The translations under genes and the position numbers were made by a program. The notes beneath the pieces are model-generated. The model worked only from the letters and a program-made list of their open reading frames with translations. It was not told the DNA's origin and made no database searches. From NCBI GenBank assembly GCA_003222395.1, contig QHWB01000054.1, positions 29,664 to 93,663 on the forward strand: 64,000 bases of DNA, in the 5' to 3' direction. Shown in pieces: positions 7,748 through 16,371 of this stretch; position 1 is the first letter of the stretch; every line of letters begins with the position of its first letter. Source of the DNA: Acidobacteriota bacterium. Lineage in GTDB: Bacteria > Acidobacteriota > Vicinamibacteria > Vicinamibacterales > CAVVIG01.

Positions 7748-9732
7748 TGGACGTGCTCGTCGCAGCCCCCGCTCGTCGCTCGCCGGTCCGATCGGTCGTC
7801 GAGTCGGCCCTCCGGATCCGCGCGTTCGAGCGCGCGCTGCTCGATTTGTTCAAGGGGGGCCACTTGTCGGGCACGGTGCACACGTGCATCGGCCAGGAGC
7901 TGTGCGCGGCCGCGCTGCATCCACACCTGCGGCCGGGCGTCGATGCGTTCTTCGCGACGCACCGCGGACACGGGCACTATCTCGCCTACGGCGGCAGCGA
8001 CGACGCGCTCCTCTCCGAGCTGATGGGGCGCGAGGGCGCGCTCTGCCTGGGGCGGGGCGGCACACAAAACCTGCGGTACCGGCGCTTCTTCTCGGCCGGC
8101 ATTCAGGGCGGCAGCACCCCCGTTGCGACGGGCTACGCCTGGGCGCTCAAGCGCCGCGGCGAACGGGCGGTCGTCGTCGCGCAAATCGGCGACGGCACGA
8201 TGGGCGAAGGCACCGTGTACGAAGCGTTCACGTTTGCCGTGCTCCTCGGCGCGCCCGTTTTGTTCCTCCTCGAGTGGAACGGTTGGGCGCAGTCGACCGA
8301 CGTCCGCACCACGACACCGGGTCATGTTCTCGCGCGGGCGGCCGCGTTCGGCCTTCCGACGCATCGCATGAGCGACGACGATCCCGCGGCGCTGTCCGCT
8401 CATCTCGGCGAAGTCGTGGAACGCGTCCGGCGCGGCGGACCGTTCCTGCAGATCATCGACACGCGCCGCCTGATGGCGCACAGCAAAGGGGATGACGACC
8501 GTCCGAAGGACCTGGTCGACGCGCTGTGGCGGACCGATCCGCTCGCGCGGCTCGCGGCCGAAGACGACGATTTGCGCGCGCTGCTGGAGGACGCGGAAGC
8601 CGAGACCGCGCGCGCCGCGACGGCAATCTTCGCGCGCCCGATGTTGCGCCACGGCGACGTGTCGCCGCTGCCGCCGTCCACCGTCGTGCGGCGCAGTCTG
8701 GAGCTGCACGCGGACCGCGGCCAGATGTCGTGGGGCCGGGGCGCAGAGGAACTGAATCGCGCGCTGCACGCGCTGATGCGCGACGATCCGCGGGTGATCC
8801 TCCTCGGGGAGGATCTGTTGGATCCGTACGGCGGCGCCTTCAAGGTCAGTCGCGGCCTCTCGACCAGCTTTCCCGATCAGGTCTTCTCGACGCCCATCGC
8901 TGAAGCCGCCATCGCAGGCGTCGCCAACGGCATGGCGCTCGCGGGACTCCGCCCGATCGCCGAGATCATGTTCGCCGACTTCGTGACGCTCGCGACCGAT
9001 CAGCTCGTGAACTTCGCGGCGAAGTTCCACTACATGTACGCCGGCGAGGTGACGTGTCCCGTCACCGTGCGTCTCGCGTCGGGCGGCGGCAGAGGGTACG
9101 GACCGACTCACAGCCAGAGCCTCGAGCGGCTGTTCTGCGGCATCCCCGGCCTGCGCGTCGTCGCGCTCTCGCAGCGGCACGATGTCGCGCGCCTGTTGAC
9201 CGACGTCGTCGCGACCGACGAGAGCCCTGTCGTCTTCGTCGAGCAGAAGGCGCTCTACGGTCAGAAGCTCGCGTCGACGCCGCCGATCGACGCCGAAATC
9301 GTGCCGGCCGAACGCGCGAACGGCGACTATCCGCCGCTCTGCTACGCGCCGGTTCGCAACGGCGCCGCCGACGTGACGGTCGTCACCTACGGCGGGACGA
9401 CCGCGCTCGCCGAGAAAGCGATGGAGACGCTCGTCGAAGAACAGGAGCTGCGCTTCGATTACGTCATCCTCACGCAGCTCTGGCCGCTCGACGTCGCCGA
9501 GATCGCGGCATCGGTCCGCCGCACCGGTCGACTGGTCGTCGTCGAGGAGAGCGTGACGGCCTTCGGTGTCGCCGCCGCCGTCATCGCGGCGGTCGCGCAG
9601 CAGATGTCGAGCGCGTTCAAGGCGCGCGCCGTCGGATCGCGCCACGTGCCGATTCCGAGCGCCAGGCATCTCGAGGACGAGGTGCTTCCAACCGTTGACG
9701 AGGTGGTCCGTGCTGTCGCCGACATGCTGTAA
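7747..9732 (+). CDS. Fused alpha/beta E1 of a 2-oxo acid dehydrogenase (thiamine diphosphate dependent)
   Basis: A 661-residue protein that joins both halves of a heteromeric E1. The alpha half (about 1-315) has the ThDP motif from GDG148 (GDGTMGEGTVYEAF) to N178 (LLEWNGWAQS) and a THRGHGHYLAYGG segment. The beta half (about 325-661) has LLGEDLLDPYGG, STPIAEAAIAGVANGMAL, the RLASGGGRGYGPTHSQS loop and the C-terminal transketolase domain. E1 decarboxylates a 2-oxo acid and acylates a lipoyl domain. Genes of this type are unexpected in a glycan operon. The next gene encodes a lipoyl domain joined to a sugar-type acyltransferase, so the two are likely partners. No E3 gene is present here. The GTG start is read from the TAGTG overlap. 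Confidence 0.9.
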   Translation: MDVLVAAPARRSPVRSVVESALRIRAFERALLDLFKGGHLSGTVHTCIGQELCAAALHPHLRPGVDAFFATHRGHGHYLAYGGSDDALLSELMGREGALCLGRGGTQNLRYRRFFSAGIQGGSTPVATGYAWALKRRGERAVVVAQIGDGTMGEGTVYEAFTFAVLLGAPVLFLLEWNGWAQSTDVRTTTPGHVLARAAAFGLPTHRMSDDDPAALSAHLGEVVERVRRGGPFLQIIDTRRLMAHSKGDDDRPKDLVDALWRTDPLARLAAEDDDLRALLEDAEAETARAATAIFARPMLRHGDVSPLPPSTVVRRSLELHADRGQMSWGRGAEELNRALHALMRDDPRVILLGEDLLDPYGGAFKVSRGLSTSFPDQVFSTPIAEAAIAGVANGMALAGLRPIAEIMFADFVTLATDQLVNFAAKFHYMYAGEVTCPVTVRLASGGGRGYGPTHSQSLERLFCGIPGLRVVALSQRHDVARLLTDVVATDESPVVFVEQKALYGQKLASTPPIDAEIVPAERANGDYPPLCYAPVRNGAADVTVVTYGGTTALAEKAMETLVEEQELRFDYVILTQLWPLDVAEIAASVRRTGRLVVVEESVTAFGVAAAVIAAVAQQMSSAFKARAVGSRHVPIPSARHLEDEVLPTVDEVVRAVADML

Positions 9733-9751
9733 CGTTTCGACCGGAGACGTT

Positions 9752-10822
9752 ATGACAGCACCGACGCCGTATCGCATCGTGTCAGCGCCGCGCATGGGCA
9801 CCAACGACGACGTGGTTCGCGTGCTCAGATGGCTCGTGGACGACGGACAGCGGGTCGAGCCGGCCACGCTCGTCCTCATCGTCGAGACGACGAAGGCGAG
9901 TGTCGAGGTCGAAGCCGAAAGCGCCGGCTACCTGTTCCGGCTCGTCGAGCCGGACACGGAGGTCCCGGTCGGCGCGCCGGTGGCCGTCGTATCGGACACG
10001 CCGTCGCGTCCCGCTCTCGAGACGGAGCCGTCCCGCGGGGCAGGGGACCGTCTTAAGACCGTCCCCTACCAACCCGGGTCGCAGCTGGTGACGCGAAGCG
10101 CACGCGTGCTGATCGAGCAGCACGGGCTGTCGCTCGAACCGTTCGCCGCGTTGAGCGTCGTCAGGGCATCAGACGTCGAGGACTACCTCGCGACGCAGGC
10201 GGTTGCCGCCGCGCCTTCACCGCTTCGCGCGCCGTCGCCTGAAGACGAAGCGAAGTGGGCCGCGATGCTCGCGTCGCCGATCTACCGCGACGTGCAGGAA
10301 ATGCTGTCGCTGCTTCGGGCGCGCATGCAGGGCAAGTTCGATCGCCACGTGCCGATCGGCACGCTGCTCGGCGATCGCTGGCAGCTGGCGAAAGAGCACG
10401 GTTTCGGGGAAGGGACGTCGGTCTACGACGAATGCCTCATCAAGGGCACCGTGCGCGTCGGCAACCACTGCTGGATCGGACCGTACACGATCCTCGATGG
10501 CCAGAACGCGCCGCTCGTCATCGGCGACTGGGTCGACATCGGATCGGGCACGCAGCTCTACACGCACGACTCGATCGAGCGGGCGCTCACCGGCGGCCGC
10601 GCGCCGCTGGCGACGGGGCCGATCACGATCGGCAACTACTGCTTCATCGCGCCGATGGTGGCGATCGGCCCGGGTACCACGATCGGCGAGCACTCGTTCG
10701 TGGCGGCCGGCAGCTACGTGCAGGGACGATTCAAGCCATACAGCTATATCGCGGGCAACCCGGCCCGTAAGGTCGGGACCGTGGAGATCGACGGCGACCG
10801 CGCGCGGATTCGGCGCAGCTGA
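9752..10822 (+). CDS. Lipoyl domain, peripheral-subunit-binding-like segment and hexapeptide acyltransferase fusion (E2-like)
   Basis: A 356-residue three-part protein. Residues 5-80 form a biotinyl/lipoyl domain with the modifiable lysine K48 in VETTKAS. Residues about 111-147 (TRSARVLIEQHGLSLEPF, then SDVEDYL) resemble the E1/E3-binding domain of E2 proteins. Residues about 225-340 are a left-handed beta-helix acyltransferase (VRVGNHCWIGPYTILDG, VIGDWVDIGSGTQLYTHD, ITIGNYCFIAP, IAGNPARKVG) with H272 as a candidate catalytic base. The normal chloramphenicol-acetyltransferase-like E2 core is absent. A 26-bp palindrome encodes part of the linker. Following the E1 gene after 19 nt, it could hand an acyl group from lipoyl-lysine to a sugar amine or hydroxyl; this is inferred. 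Confidence 0.85.
   Translation: MTAPTPYRIVSAPRMGTNDDVVRVLRWLVDDGQRVEPATLVLIVETTKASVEVEAESAGYLFRLVEPDTEVPVGAPVAVVSDTPSRPALETEPSRGAGDRLKTVPYQPGSQLVTRSARVLIEQHGLSLEPFAALSVVRASDVEDYLATQAVAAAPSPLRAPSPEDEAKWAAMLASPIYRDVQEMLSLLRARMQGKFDRHVPIGTLLGDRWQLAKEHGFGEGTSVYDECLIKGTVRVGNHCWIGPYTILDGQNAPLVIGDWVDIGSGTQLYTHDSIERALTGGRAPLATGPITIGNYCFIAPMVAIGPGTTIGEHSFVAAGSYVQGRFKPYSYIAGNPARKVGTVEIDGDRARIRRS
10042..10067. repeat. REP-like 26-bp palindrome inside a coding region
   Basis: AGGGGACCGTCTTAAGACCGTCCCCT pairs with itself at 12 of 13 positions around the TCTTAAGA centre. The single mismatch is 10049/10060. It lies in frame in the linker of the lipoyl/acyltransferase fusion (about residues 98-105) and looks like a repetitive palindromic element that has become coding. 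Confidence 0.7.
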
Positions 10823-10833
10823 CAGGAGACGGC

Positions 10834-11799
10834 ATGGACCTGAAGCGGATTCTCATCACGGGCGGTGCGGGATTCATCGGATCGCACATCGCCGACCGGC
10901 TCGCGTCGGAAGGGGTCGGAGAAATCATCGTGCTCGACAACTTCGTGCGTGGACGCCGCGAGAATCTCGCCGCCGCCCGGACGCGGGCGCGCGTGACGAT
11001 CGTCGAGGGCGACATCCGCGATCGGCAGCTCGTCGCCGAGACGATGCGCGGCGTGGACGTCGTGTTCCACCAGGCGGCGATCCGCATCACGCACTGCGCC
11101 GAGGATCCGCGTCTCGCCCTCGAAGTGCTGGTCGACGGCACGTTCAACGTGCTCGAGGCGGCGGTGGATGCCGGCGTGCGCAAGGTCGTCGCGGCGTCGA
11201 GCGCTTCGGTGTACGGAGCGGCGGACGACTTTCCGACGGCCGAGTCGCACCATCACTACGGCAACCGCACGATTTACGGCGCGGCGAAGTCGTTCAACGA
11301 AGGGCTGCTGCGCAGCTTCAACGAGATGTACGGCTTGAACTACGTCGCCCTGCGCTATTTCAACGCGTACGGGCCGCGGATGGACATCTTCGGCGCGTAC
11401 ACCGAAGTCTTCATCCGCTGGATGAACAACATCGCGGAAGGCCGCCCGCCCGTCATCTTCGGCGACGGCAGTCAGACGATGGACTTCGTCCATGTGAAGG
11501 ACATCGCGCGGGCGAACGTGCTCGCCGCGAAGGCGGCGGTCGGCGACCGCGCGTTCAACATCGGCAGCGGTACGGAAACGTCGCTGAAGGAGCTGGCGGC
11601 GAAGCTGCTCGAGGCGATGGACTCTCCGCTCGCGCCGCAGCACGCCGAGGCGCGCAAGGTGAACCCGGTGCCGCGGCGGCTCGCCGACATCGCGGCCGCG
11701 CGGGAGATGATCGGCTACGAGCCCACGACGAGCCTCGAGGACGGGCTGCGGCAGCTCGTCGCCTGGTGGCAGGAAGAACAGCTGGCGAAGGCATCATGA
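10834..11799 (+). CDS. NAD-dependent nucleotide-sugar epimerase/dehydratase (extended SDR)
   Basis: A 321-residue extended short-chain dehydrogenase, similar to UDP-hexose 4-epimerases and related 4,6-dehydratases. The Rossmann motif GGAGFIGSHIADRL is at the N-terminus; the catalytic serine lies in AASSASVYG and the YxxxK pair in TIYGAAK. The NAYGPRMD segment is usual for sugar-nucleotide SDRs. It probably makes a 4-keto or 4-epimer substrate for the aminotransferase that overlaps its stop codon. Exact stereochemistry cannot be read from sequence. Confidence 0.9.
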   Translation: MDLKRILITGGAGFIGSHIADRLASEGVGEIIVLDNFVRGRRENLAAARTRARVTIVEGDIRDRQLVAETMRGVDVVFHQAAIRITHCAEDPRLALEVLVDGTFNVLEAAVDAGVRKVVAASSASVYGAADDFPTAESHHHYGNRTIYGAAKSFNEGLLRSFNEMYGLNYVALRYFNAYGPRMDIFGAYTEVFIRWMNNIAEGRPPVIFGDGSQTMDFVHVKDIARANVLAAKAAVGDRAFNIGSGTETSLKELAAKLLEAMDSPLAPQHAEARKVNPVPRRLADIAAAREMIGYEPTTSLEDGLRQLVAWWQEEQLAKAS

Positions 11800-12968
11800 C
11801 CGCGCCCCCATCCGGCGTCGTGACGCGCATTCCGATCACCGCGCCGCTCATCGGCGACCAGGAGATCGCGGCCGTCGCCGTTCCGCTGCGCAGCGGATGG
11901 CTCACACAGGGTCCAGAGGTCGCGGCGTTCGAGCGTGAGTTCGCCGAGTACGTCGGCGCGCCGCACGCGTGCGCGGTGTCGAACTGCACCACGGCGCTGC
12001 ACCTCGCGCTGCTCGCGCTCGGCGTCGGCCCGGGCGACGAAGTCGTCACGGTCAGCCACTCGTTCATCGCGACCGCCAACGCCGTGCGCTACTGCGGGGC
12101 GACGCCCGTGTTCGTCGACATCGATCCCGCCACCTTCAACATCGCCGTCGCGGCGATCGAGCCGGCGATCACGACGCGAACCCGCGCGATCCTGTGCGTG
12201 CACCAGCTCGGGATGCCGTGCGACATGACGGCGATCGTGGCTATCGCCCGGCGCTACGGTTTGTGGGTCGTCGAGGACGCGGCGTGCGCCATCGGCAGCG
12301 AGCTCCTCGTCGACGGCGCGTGGGAACGCGTCGGACGGCCTCACGGCGACATCGCCTGCTTCTCGTTTCACCCGCGAAAGGTCATCACCACCGGAGACGG
12401 CGGCATGATCACGACGGCGCGCGCCGAGTGGGACGCCCATTTCCGGCTCTGGCGGCAGCACGGGATGAGCGTGCCCGACACCATCCGCCACGGCGCGTCC
12501 GAGGTCGTGTTCGAGACCTACGAAACGCTCGGCTACAACTATCGCCTGACCGATCTGCAGGCGGCGGTCGGACGCGTGCAGCTGCAGCGGCTGCCCGAAA
12601 TCCTCGAGAAGCGCCGCGCCGCCGCCGCGCGCTACGGCGCGCTCCTCGGCGACGTCTCGGGGCTGCGCCTGCCGCGGGAGCCGGCCTGGGCGCGCACGAA
12701 CTGGCAAAGCTACTGCGTCGGTCTGCCCGACGCGTCCGATCAGCGATCGGTGATGCAGGCGCTTCTCAATCAGGGGATTGCGTCGAAGCGCGGCGTCATG
12801 TGCACGCATCGCTCGCCGGCGTATCTCACCATGGTGTGGCGCAGCCGCGACGACCTGCGCGAGAGCGAGCGCGCGGAAGATCGGTCGATCATGCTGCCGC
12901 TGTACCCGACGCTGAAAGAAGAAGATCAGCAGCGCGTTGCGGCGGCGCTGCGAGGAGCATGCGCCTGA
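11796..12968 (+). CDS. DegT/DnrJ/EryC1 sugar aminotransferase (second copy)
   Basis: A 390-residue PLP aminotransferase related to, but clearly distinct from, the one at 6623. Motifs include VSNCTTALHLALLALG, VVEDAACAIGSE and the PLP lysine in SFHPRKVITTGDGG. The segment around FHPRKVITTGDGGM resembles perosamine synthase/PglE-type C4 aminotransferases. With the upstream SDR it could form a 4-amino-sugar route beside the WlbA/B/C-like 3-amino route. Start ATG 11796 overlaps the SDR stop. Confidence 0.9.
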   Translation: MTAPPSGVVTRIPITAPLIGDQEIAAVAVPLRSGWLTQGPEVAAFEREFAEYVGAPHACAVSNCTTALHLALLALGVGPGDEVVTVSHSFIATANAVRYCGATPVFVDIDPATFNIAVAAIEPAITTRTRAILCVHQLGMPCDMTAIVAIARRYGLWVVEDAACAIGSELLVDGAWERVGRPHGDIACFSFHPRKVITTGDGGMITTARAEWDAHFRLWRQHGMSVPDTIRHGASEVVFETYETLGYNYRLTDLQAAVGRVQLQRLPEILEKRRAAAARYGALLGDVSGLRLPREPAWARTNWQSYCVGLPDASDQRSVMQALLNQGIASKRGVMCTHRSPAYLTMVWRSRDDLRESERAEDRSIMLPLYPTLKEEDQQRVAAALRGACA

Positions 12969-14023
12969 TGCCCCGCGTCACCTTCATCGTTCCCTGTTAC
13001 CGGCTCGCGCATCTGCTGGCCGACTGCGTCAACTCCATCCTGTCGCAGACGTTCGAGGACCTCGAGGTCCTCATCATGGACGACTGCTCGCCGGACGATA
13101 CGCCGCGGGTCGCCGCAGCGTTCACCGATCCGCGCGTGCGCTACGTCCGCAACGAGCCGAACCTCGGACACCTGCAGAATTACAACAAGGGCTTGTCGCT
13201 CGCGCGCGGCGAGTATCTGTGGCTGATCTCCGCCGACGATCGGCTGCGCCGCCCCTATGTCGTCGAGCGCTTCGTGAAGCGGATGGACGCGCGCCGCGAC
13301 GCCGGCTACATCTTCTGTCCCGTCATGAAGTTCGAGGGCGATCGCGAGACCGAGGTGTACGGCTCCCGGGGGAACACCGACACCGTGTTCGAGGGGCACG
13401 ACTTCCTGCGCGTCCTCGTCGAGGGGAACTCGGTGCCTGCGCCGTCCGGCATGGTCCGGCGCTCCTGCTACGAGCAGATCTCGATGTTCCCGCTCGATCT
13501 GCCGTTCGCGGCCGACTGGTTTCTGTGGTCGGCGTTCGCGCTTCACATGAACGTCGTCTACCTGGCCGAGCCGATGGTGTCGTACCGCGTCCACACGGGC
13601 AACATGACGCTCGACTTCAAACGGCGCACCGACGCGCTCGTCCGCGACGAGATTGCGGTCATGTGGCGGATGAAGGCGCTCGCCGAATCGGTCCGCGCTC
13701 CGGCGGTCGCGCGCCGATATCGGCGCGCCATCGCCTGGTATTACGCCACGCACGTCGCGTTCAAGATCTCGCGCGACTGGCGCCTCGGCATGTCGCTCGA
13801 GGACTTCGATCGATCGCTGGCCGAACAGTGCCCGAGCGAGCGCGAGCGCGCCTTCATGCGCTCCGTCACCTACGGCTTCGTCGCGGACCAGTATTACCAG
13901 GCCGACGATGCGGGGCGCGCGAGACAGTGGTATCGGGCGGCGCTCGAGCAGCGGCCGCGCGACATCAAGATGCGCCTGAAGCTGCTGCGCAGCACCCGCG
14001 TCGCCGCGATGGTGGGCGTATGA
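12968..14023 (+). CDS. Glycosyltransferase family 2
   Basis: A 351-residue GT-A enzyme. The nucleotide-sugar-binding core is visible as VTFIVPCYRLAHLLADC, IMDDCSPDDT and a DxD-like SADDRLRRP. A C-terminal region (about 250-351) is helical and of unknown role. I chose ATG 12968 because GAGGAG at 12952-12957 is spaced correctly for it; an ATG at 12959 would be only one base from that site. The TGATG junction couples it to the aminotransferase. It likely adds one residue of the repeat unit from the cytoplasmic side. Confidence 0.88.
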   Translation: MPRVTFIVPCYRLAHLLADCVNSILSQTFEDLEVLIMDDCSPDDTPRVAAAFTDPRVRYVRNEPNLGHLQNYNKGLSLARGEYLWLISADDRLRRPYVVERFVKRMDARRDAGYIFCPVMKFEGDRETEVYGSRGNTDTVFEGHDFLRVLVEGNSVPAPSGMVRRSCYEQISMFPLDLPFAADWFLWSAFALHMNVVYLAEPMVSYRVHTGNMTLDFKRRTDALVRDEIAVMWRMKALAESVRAPAVARRYRRAIAWYYATHVAFKISRDWRLGMSLEDFDRSLAEQCPSERERAFMRSVTYGFVADQYYQADDAGRARQWYRAALEQRPRDIKMRLKLLRSTRVAAMVGV

Positions 14024-15231
14024 CCGCGATGTGGGACGCGTCGGCCCGCGAACCGGTCGGCGTCGGCGTCCTCTATGTCGCCAATTCCGAGAAGATCGGC
14101 GGAGGCAACCGCGTCCTGATGGACATCGCCTCCGGGCTGAACCGCGACCGCTTCGTGCCGCACATCGTCACCCCCGGCCCTGGACCGCTCGCGGCGTGGG
14201 CCGTGGAACAGGGCATCGACGTGTGCTCGATTCCCGACGGCGACTGGTCGGGCCGCGGCGGGCTCGTGCGCCGCGCGGCGACGCTGGCGTGGACGGCGCG
14301 CAGGCGTCGCATCGGCGTCCTCCATGCGATGGCGCCGATGTGTTATCGCGCCGTCGGCCTCGCCGGCCGCCTGCTCGGTCTGCCGCGCGTCTGCCATCTC
14401 GGCTTTCCGCCTTCGCCGGGCGAGCTCGCCTGGAGCTTTCAGTTCGCGCCCGAGGCCGTCGTGGCCTGCTACGAAGGACAGGCGCGCGAGGTCTTCTCCG
14501 ACGTCCGCGCGGTGCGGCCCGACTGCCGCGTCGTTGCGATCCCGAACGGGATCGACACGCGCGTCTACCGGCCGGCGCCGGTCAACTGGGACACGCATCA
14601 ACAGCTTCGCCGGTCGGCCAGCCACGTCGTGCTGATCACGGGACATGTGAGCGACGTCAAGGGCTACCCGACGTTCCTTCGCGCCGCCGCGCGCATCGCA
14701 CGGGAGCTGCCCGACTGTCTGTTCCTCGCTCTGGGCGGTGAGACGACCGGGCCTGGACCGCTTGCGCGATTCAAGTCATTGGCCGGCGAGCTCGGCATTC
14801 GCGATCGCGTGTCCTTCCTCGGATTCCGATCCGACGTCGCCGACGTCCTCCGCGCGGCCGACATCGTCGTGCTGCCGTCGCTCGACGAAGGACTGCCGCT
14901 GGCAGTGCTCGAAGCGATGGCGTGCGCGAAACCCGTGGTTGCAACACCGGTCGGCGGCGTGCCGGAGGCGGTTGTCGACGAAGTGACCGGGATCCTCGTT
15001 CCGCCATCCGATTCGGAATCGCTCGCGGCGGCGATGCTGCGGCTCCTCCAGGATCGCGACCTGGCGCGCCGGATGGGGAATGCCGGCATGCGCCGGGCCC
15101 AGGAGTACTTCTCGGTGAGGCGGCTCGTGACGGAGGTCGAGGCGCTTTACGAGCAGGCGATGACGGGGCCGGTCGCCCACAGGCGCTCGATGCTTGCGCA
15201 CGCCGTCACGCCGACCATGCGCCAGTCGTAG
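14020..15231 (+). CDS. Glycosyltransferase family 4
   Basis: A 403-residue GT-B enzyme. The N-terminal domain carries EKIGGGNRVLMDIASGL and the C-terminal donor-binding domain has LITGHVSDVKGYPTFLRAA and the E-x7-E motif in PSLDEGLPLAVLEAMACAKP. It is the last gene of the plus-strand operon. Its final 85 bp overlap, on opposite strands, the 3' end of the gene read from 16370; both frames look genuine, so the overlap may be real or one C-terminus may have been extended by stop loss. Confidence 0.9.
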   Translation: MTAMWDASAREPVGVGVLYVANSEKIGGGNRVLMDIASGLNRDRFVPHIVTPGPGPLAAWAVEQGIDVCSIPDGDWSGRGGLVRRAATLAWTARRRRIGVLHAMAPMCYRAVGLAGRLLGLPRVCHLGFPPSPGELAWSFQFAPEAVVACYEGQAREVFSDVRAVRPDCRVVAIPNGIDTRVYRPAPVNWDTHQQLRRSASHVVLITGHVSDVKGYPTFLRAAARIARELPDCLFLALGGETTGPGPLARFKSLAGELGIRDRVSFLGFRSDVADVLRAADIVVLPSLDEGLPLAVLEAMACAKPVVATPVGGVPEAVVDEVTGILVPPSDSESLAAAMLRLLQDRDLARRMGNAGMRRAQEYFSVRRLVTEVEALYEQAMTGPVAHRRSMLAHAVTPTMRQS

Positions 15232-16370
15232 CAGTCGCGCGCCAGCGCGCGCGCGCGGGCGGCGCGTTCGGCGCCGGCCGCCGGATCGCGCAGCGCCGCA
15301 ATCAGCGCCTCCGCAAACCCGGCGCGATCCGCGACCACGAGATGCTCGCGGTCGACCACACGCAGCCCTTCACATCCGACAGCGGTGCTGACGACCGGCA
15401 GTCCGGCCGCGAAGGCTTCCAGAATCTTCAGACGCGTGCCGCCTCCGGTTTCGAGCGGTACGGCGAGCACCGACGCCTCGAGCAGATGCGGCGGCATCGA
15501 CGGCACCATGCCGAGCACGTCGACGCCGTCTCCATCCGCAAGCGCCTGCACGGCGCTCGTCATGTCGCGGCCGATGATTCGCAGCCGCGCGTCCGGAACG
15601 ACCGATCGAAGACGCGGCATCACCTCGCGCGCGAGAAAAGTCACCGCGGCGGCATTGGGCGCCCACGACATCGGTCCGACGTACAAGAGCGTCGGCGCCG
15701 CGTGCGGGCGTCCCGTGGGCAAATCGGCGTACGCCGCGCAGTCGACGCCGTTGGGCGCGAGCGTCACGGCGCGGGCCCCGAGCCCGCGATACACGCGCGC
15801 CTCCTCGTCGGAGACGGCGAGGACGGCGTCGCAGCCGCGCGCCGCGTCGCGCTCGCGGCGCCGCAGCAGCCGCGCCTCGTGGCGCAGATACATGCGCGCC
15901 AGCTTCGACGTCTGTTCGTCGGCGGCGCGCCCGGCGATCGTCGAATACACGTTGTGGAGATCGAGGATCGCGCGCAGACGGGGCAGCAACCGTCGATACG
16001 CGTACGAATCGAGGTGATCGAGGTAGAGGAGATCCGTCGCGCGGAGCTGTGACTGTCTGACGAGCTCGGCCGCGACCGCCGGCCAGTAGTGCCGCCGGTA
16101 CATCACATACGGCTGTCGCGCGGCTGCGGCCGCCGCGGCCCGGACCGCTTCGCGCGTCGCCGTGCGCGGCCCGACGACGACCGGCGTCACGTCGATTCCG
16201 CGATCGCGAAGCGCCGCGACGGCATCGGCGCGATCGGCGTCGGCGGCGGCGATGAGGCGCACGCGAAAATGCGCCGACAGACCGCGGAGCATGTGAAACG
16301 TCCGCAGATGGCCGCCGGTGTTCAGCGGCCATGGCAGCTGGCTCGTGACGGCAAGAATCGAGCGCTTCAT
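15147..16370 (-). CDS. Glycosyltransferase family 4 (Stp1-like)
   Basis: A 407-residue GT-B enzyme that starts MKRSILAVTSQLPWPLNTGG, like TIGR03087-type sugar transferases of XrtA loci. It has NGVDCAAY, LLYVGPMSWAPN and the donor motif ETGGGTRLKILEAFAAGLP. It is the last gene of the minus-strand operon and shares its last 85 bp with the converging glycosyltransferase. One base separates its start from the preceding stop. Confidence 0.88.
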   Translation of the reverse strand: MKRSILAVTSQLPWPLNTGGHLRTFHMLRGLSAHFRVRLIAAADADRADAVAALRDRGIDVTPVVVGPRTATREAVRAAAAAAARQPYVMYRRHYWPAVAAELVRQSQLRATDLLYLDHLDSYAYRRLLPRLRAILDLHNVYSTIAGRAADEQTSKLARMYLRHEARLLRRRERDAARGCDAVLAVSDEEARVYRGLGARAVTLAPNGVDCAAYADLPTGRPHAAPTLLYVGPMSWAPNAAAVTFLAREVMPRLRSVVPDARLRIIGRDMTSAVQALADGDGVDVLGMVPSMPPHLLEASVLAVPLETGGGTRLKILEAFAAGLPVVSTAVGCEGLRVVDREHLVVADRAGFAEALIAALRDPAAGAERAARARALARDCYDWRMVGVTACASIERLWATGPVIACS

Positions 16371-16371
16371 G

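Noticed and set aside
3048..16052. Long antisense frames opposite the exporter and sugar genes
   Set aside because: They are arginine/alanine-rich shadow frames of GC-rich coding DNA without domains or ribosome sites.
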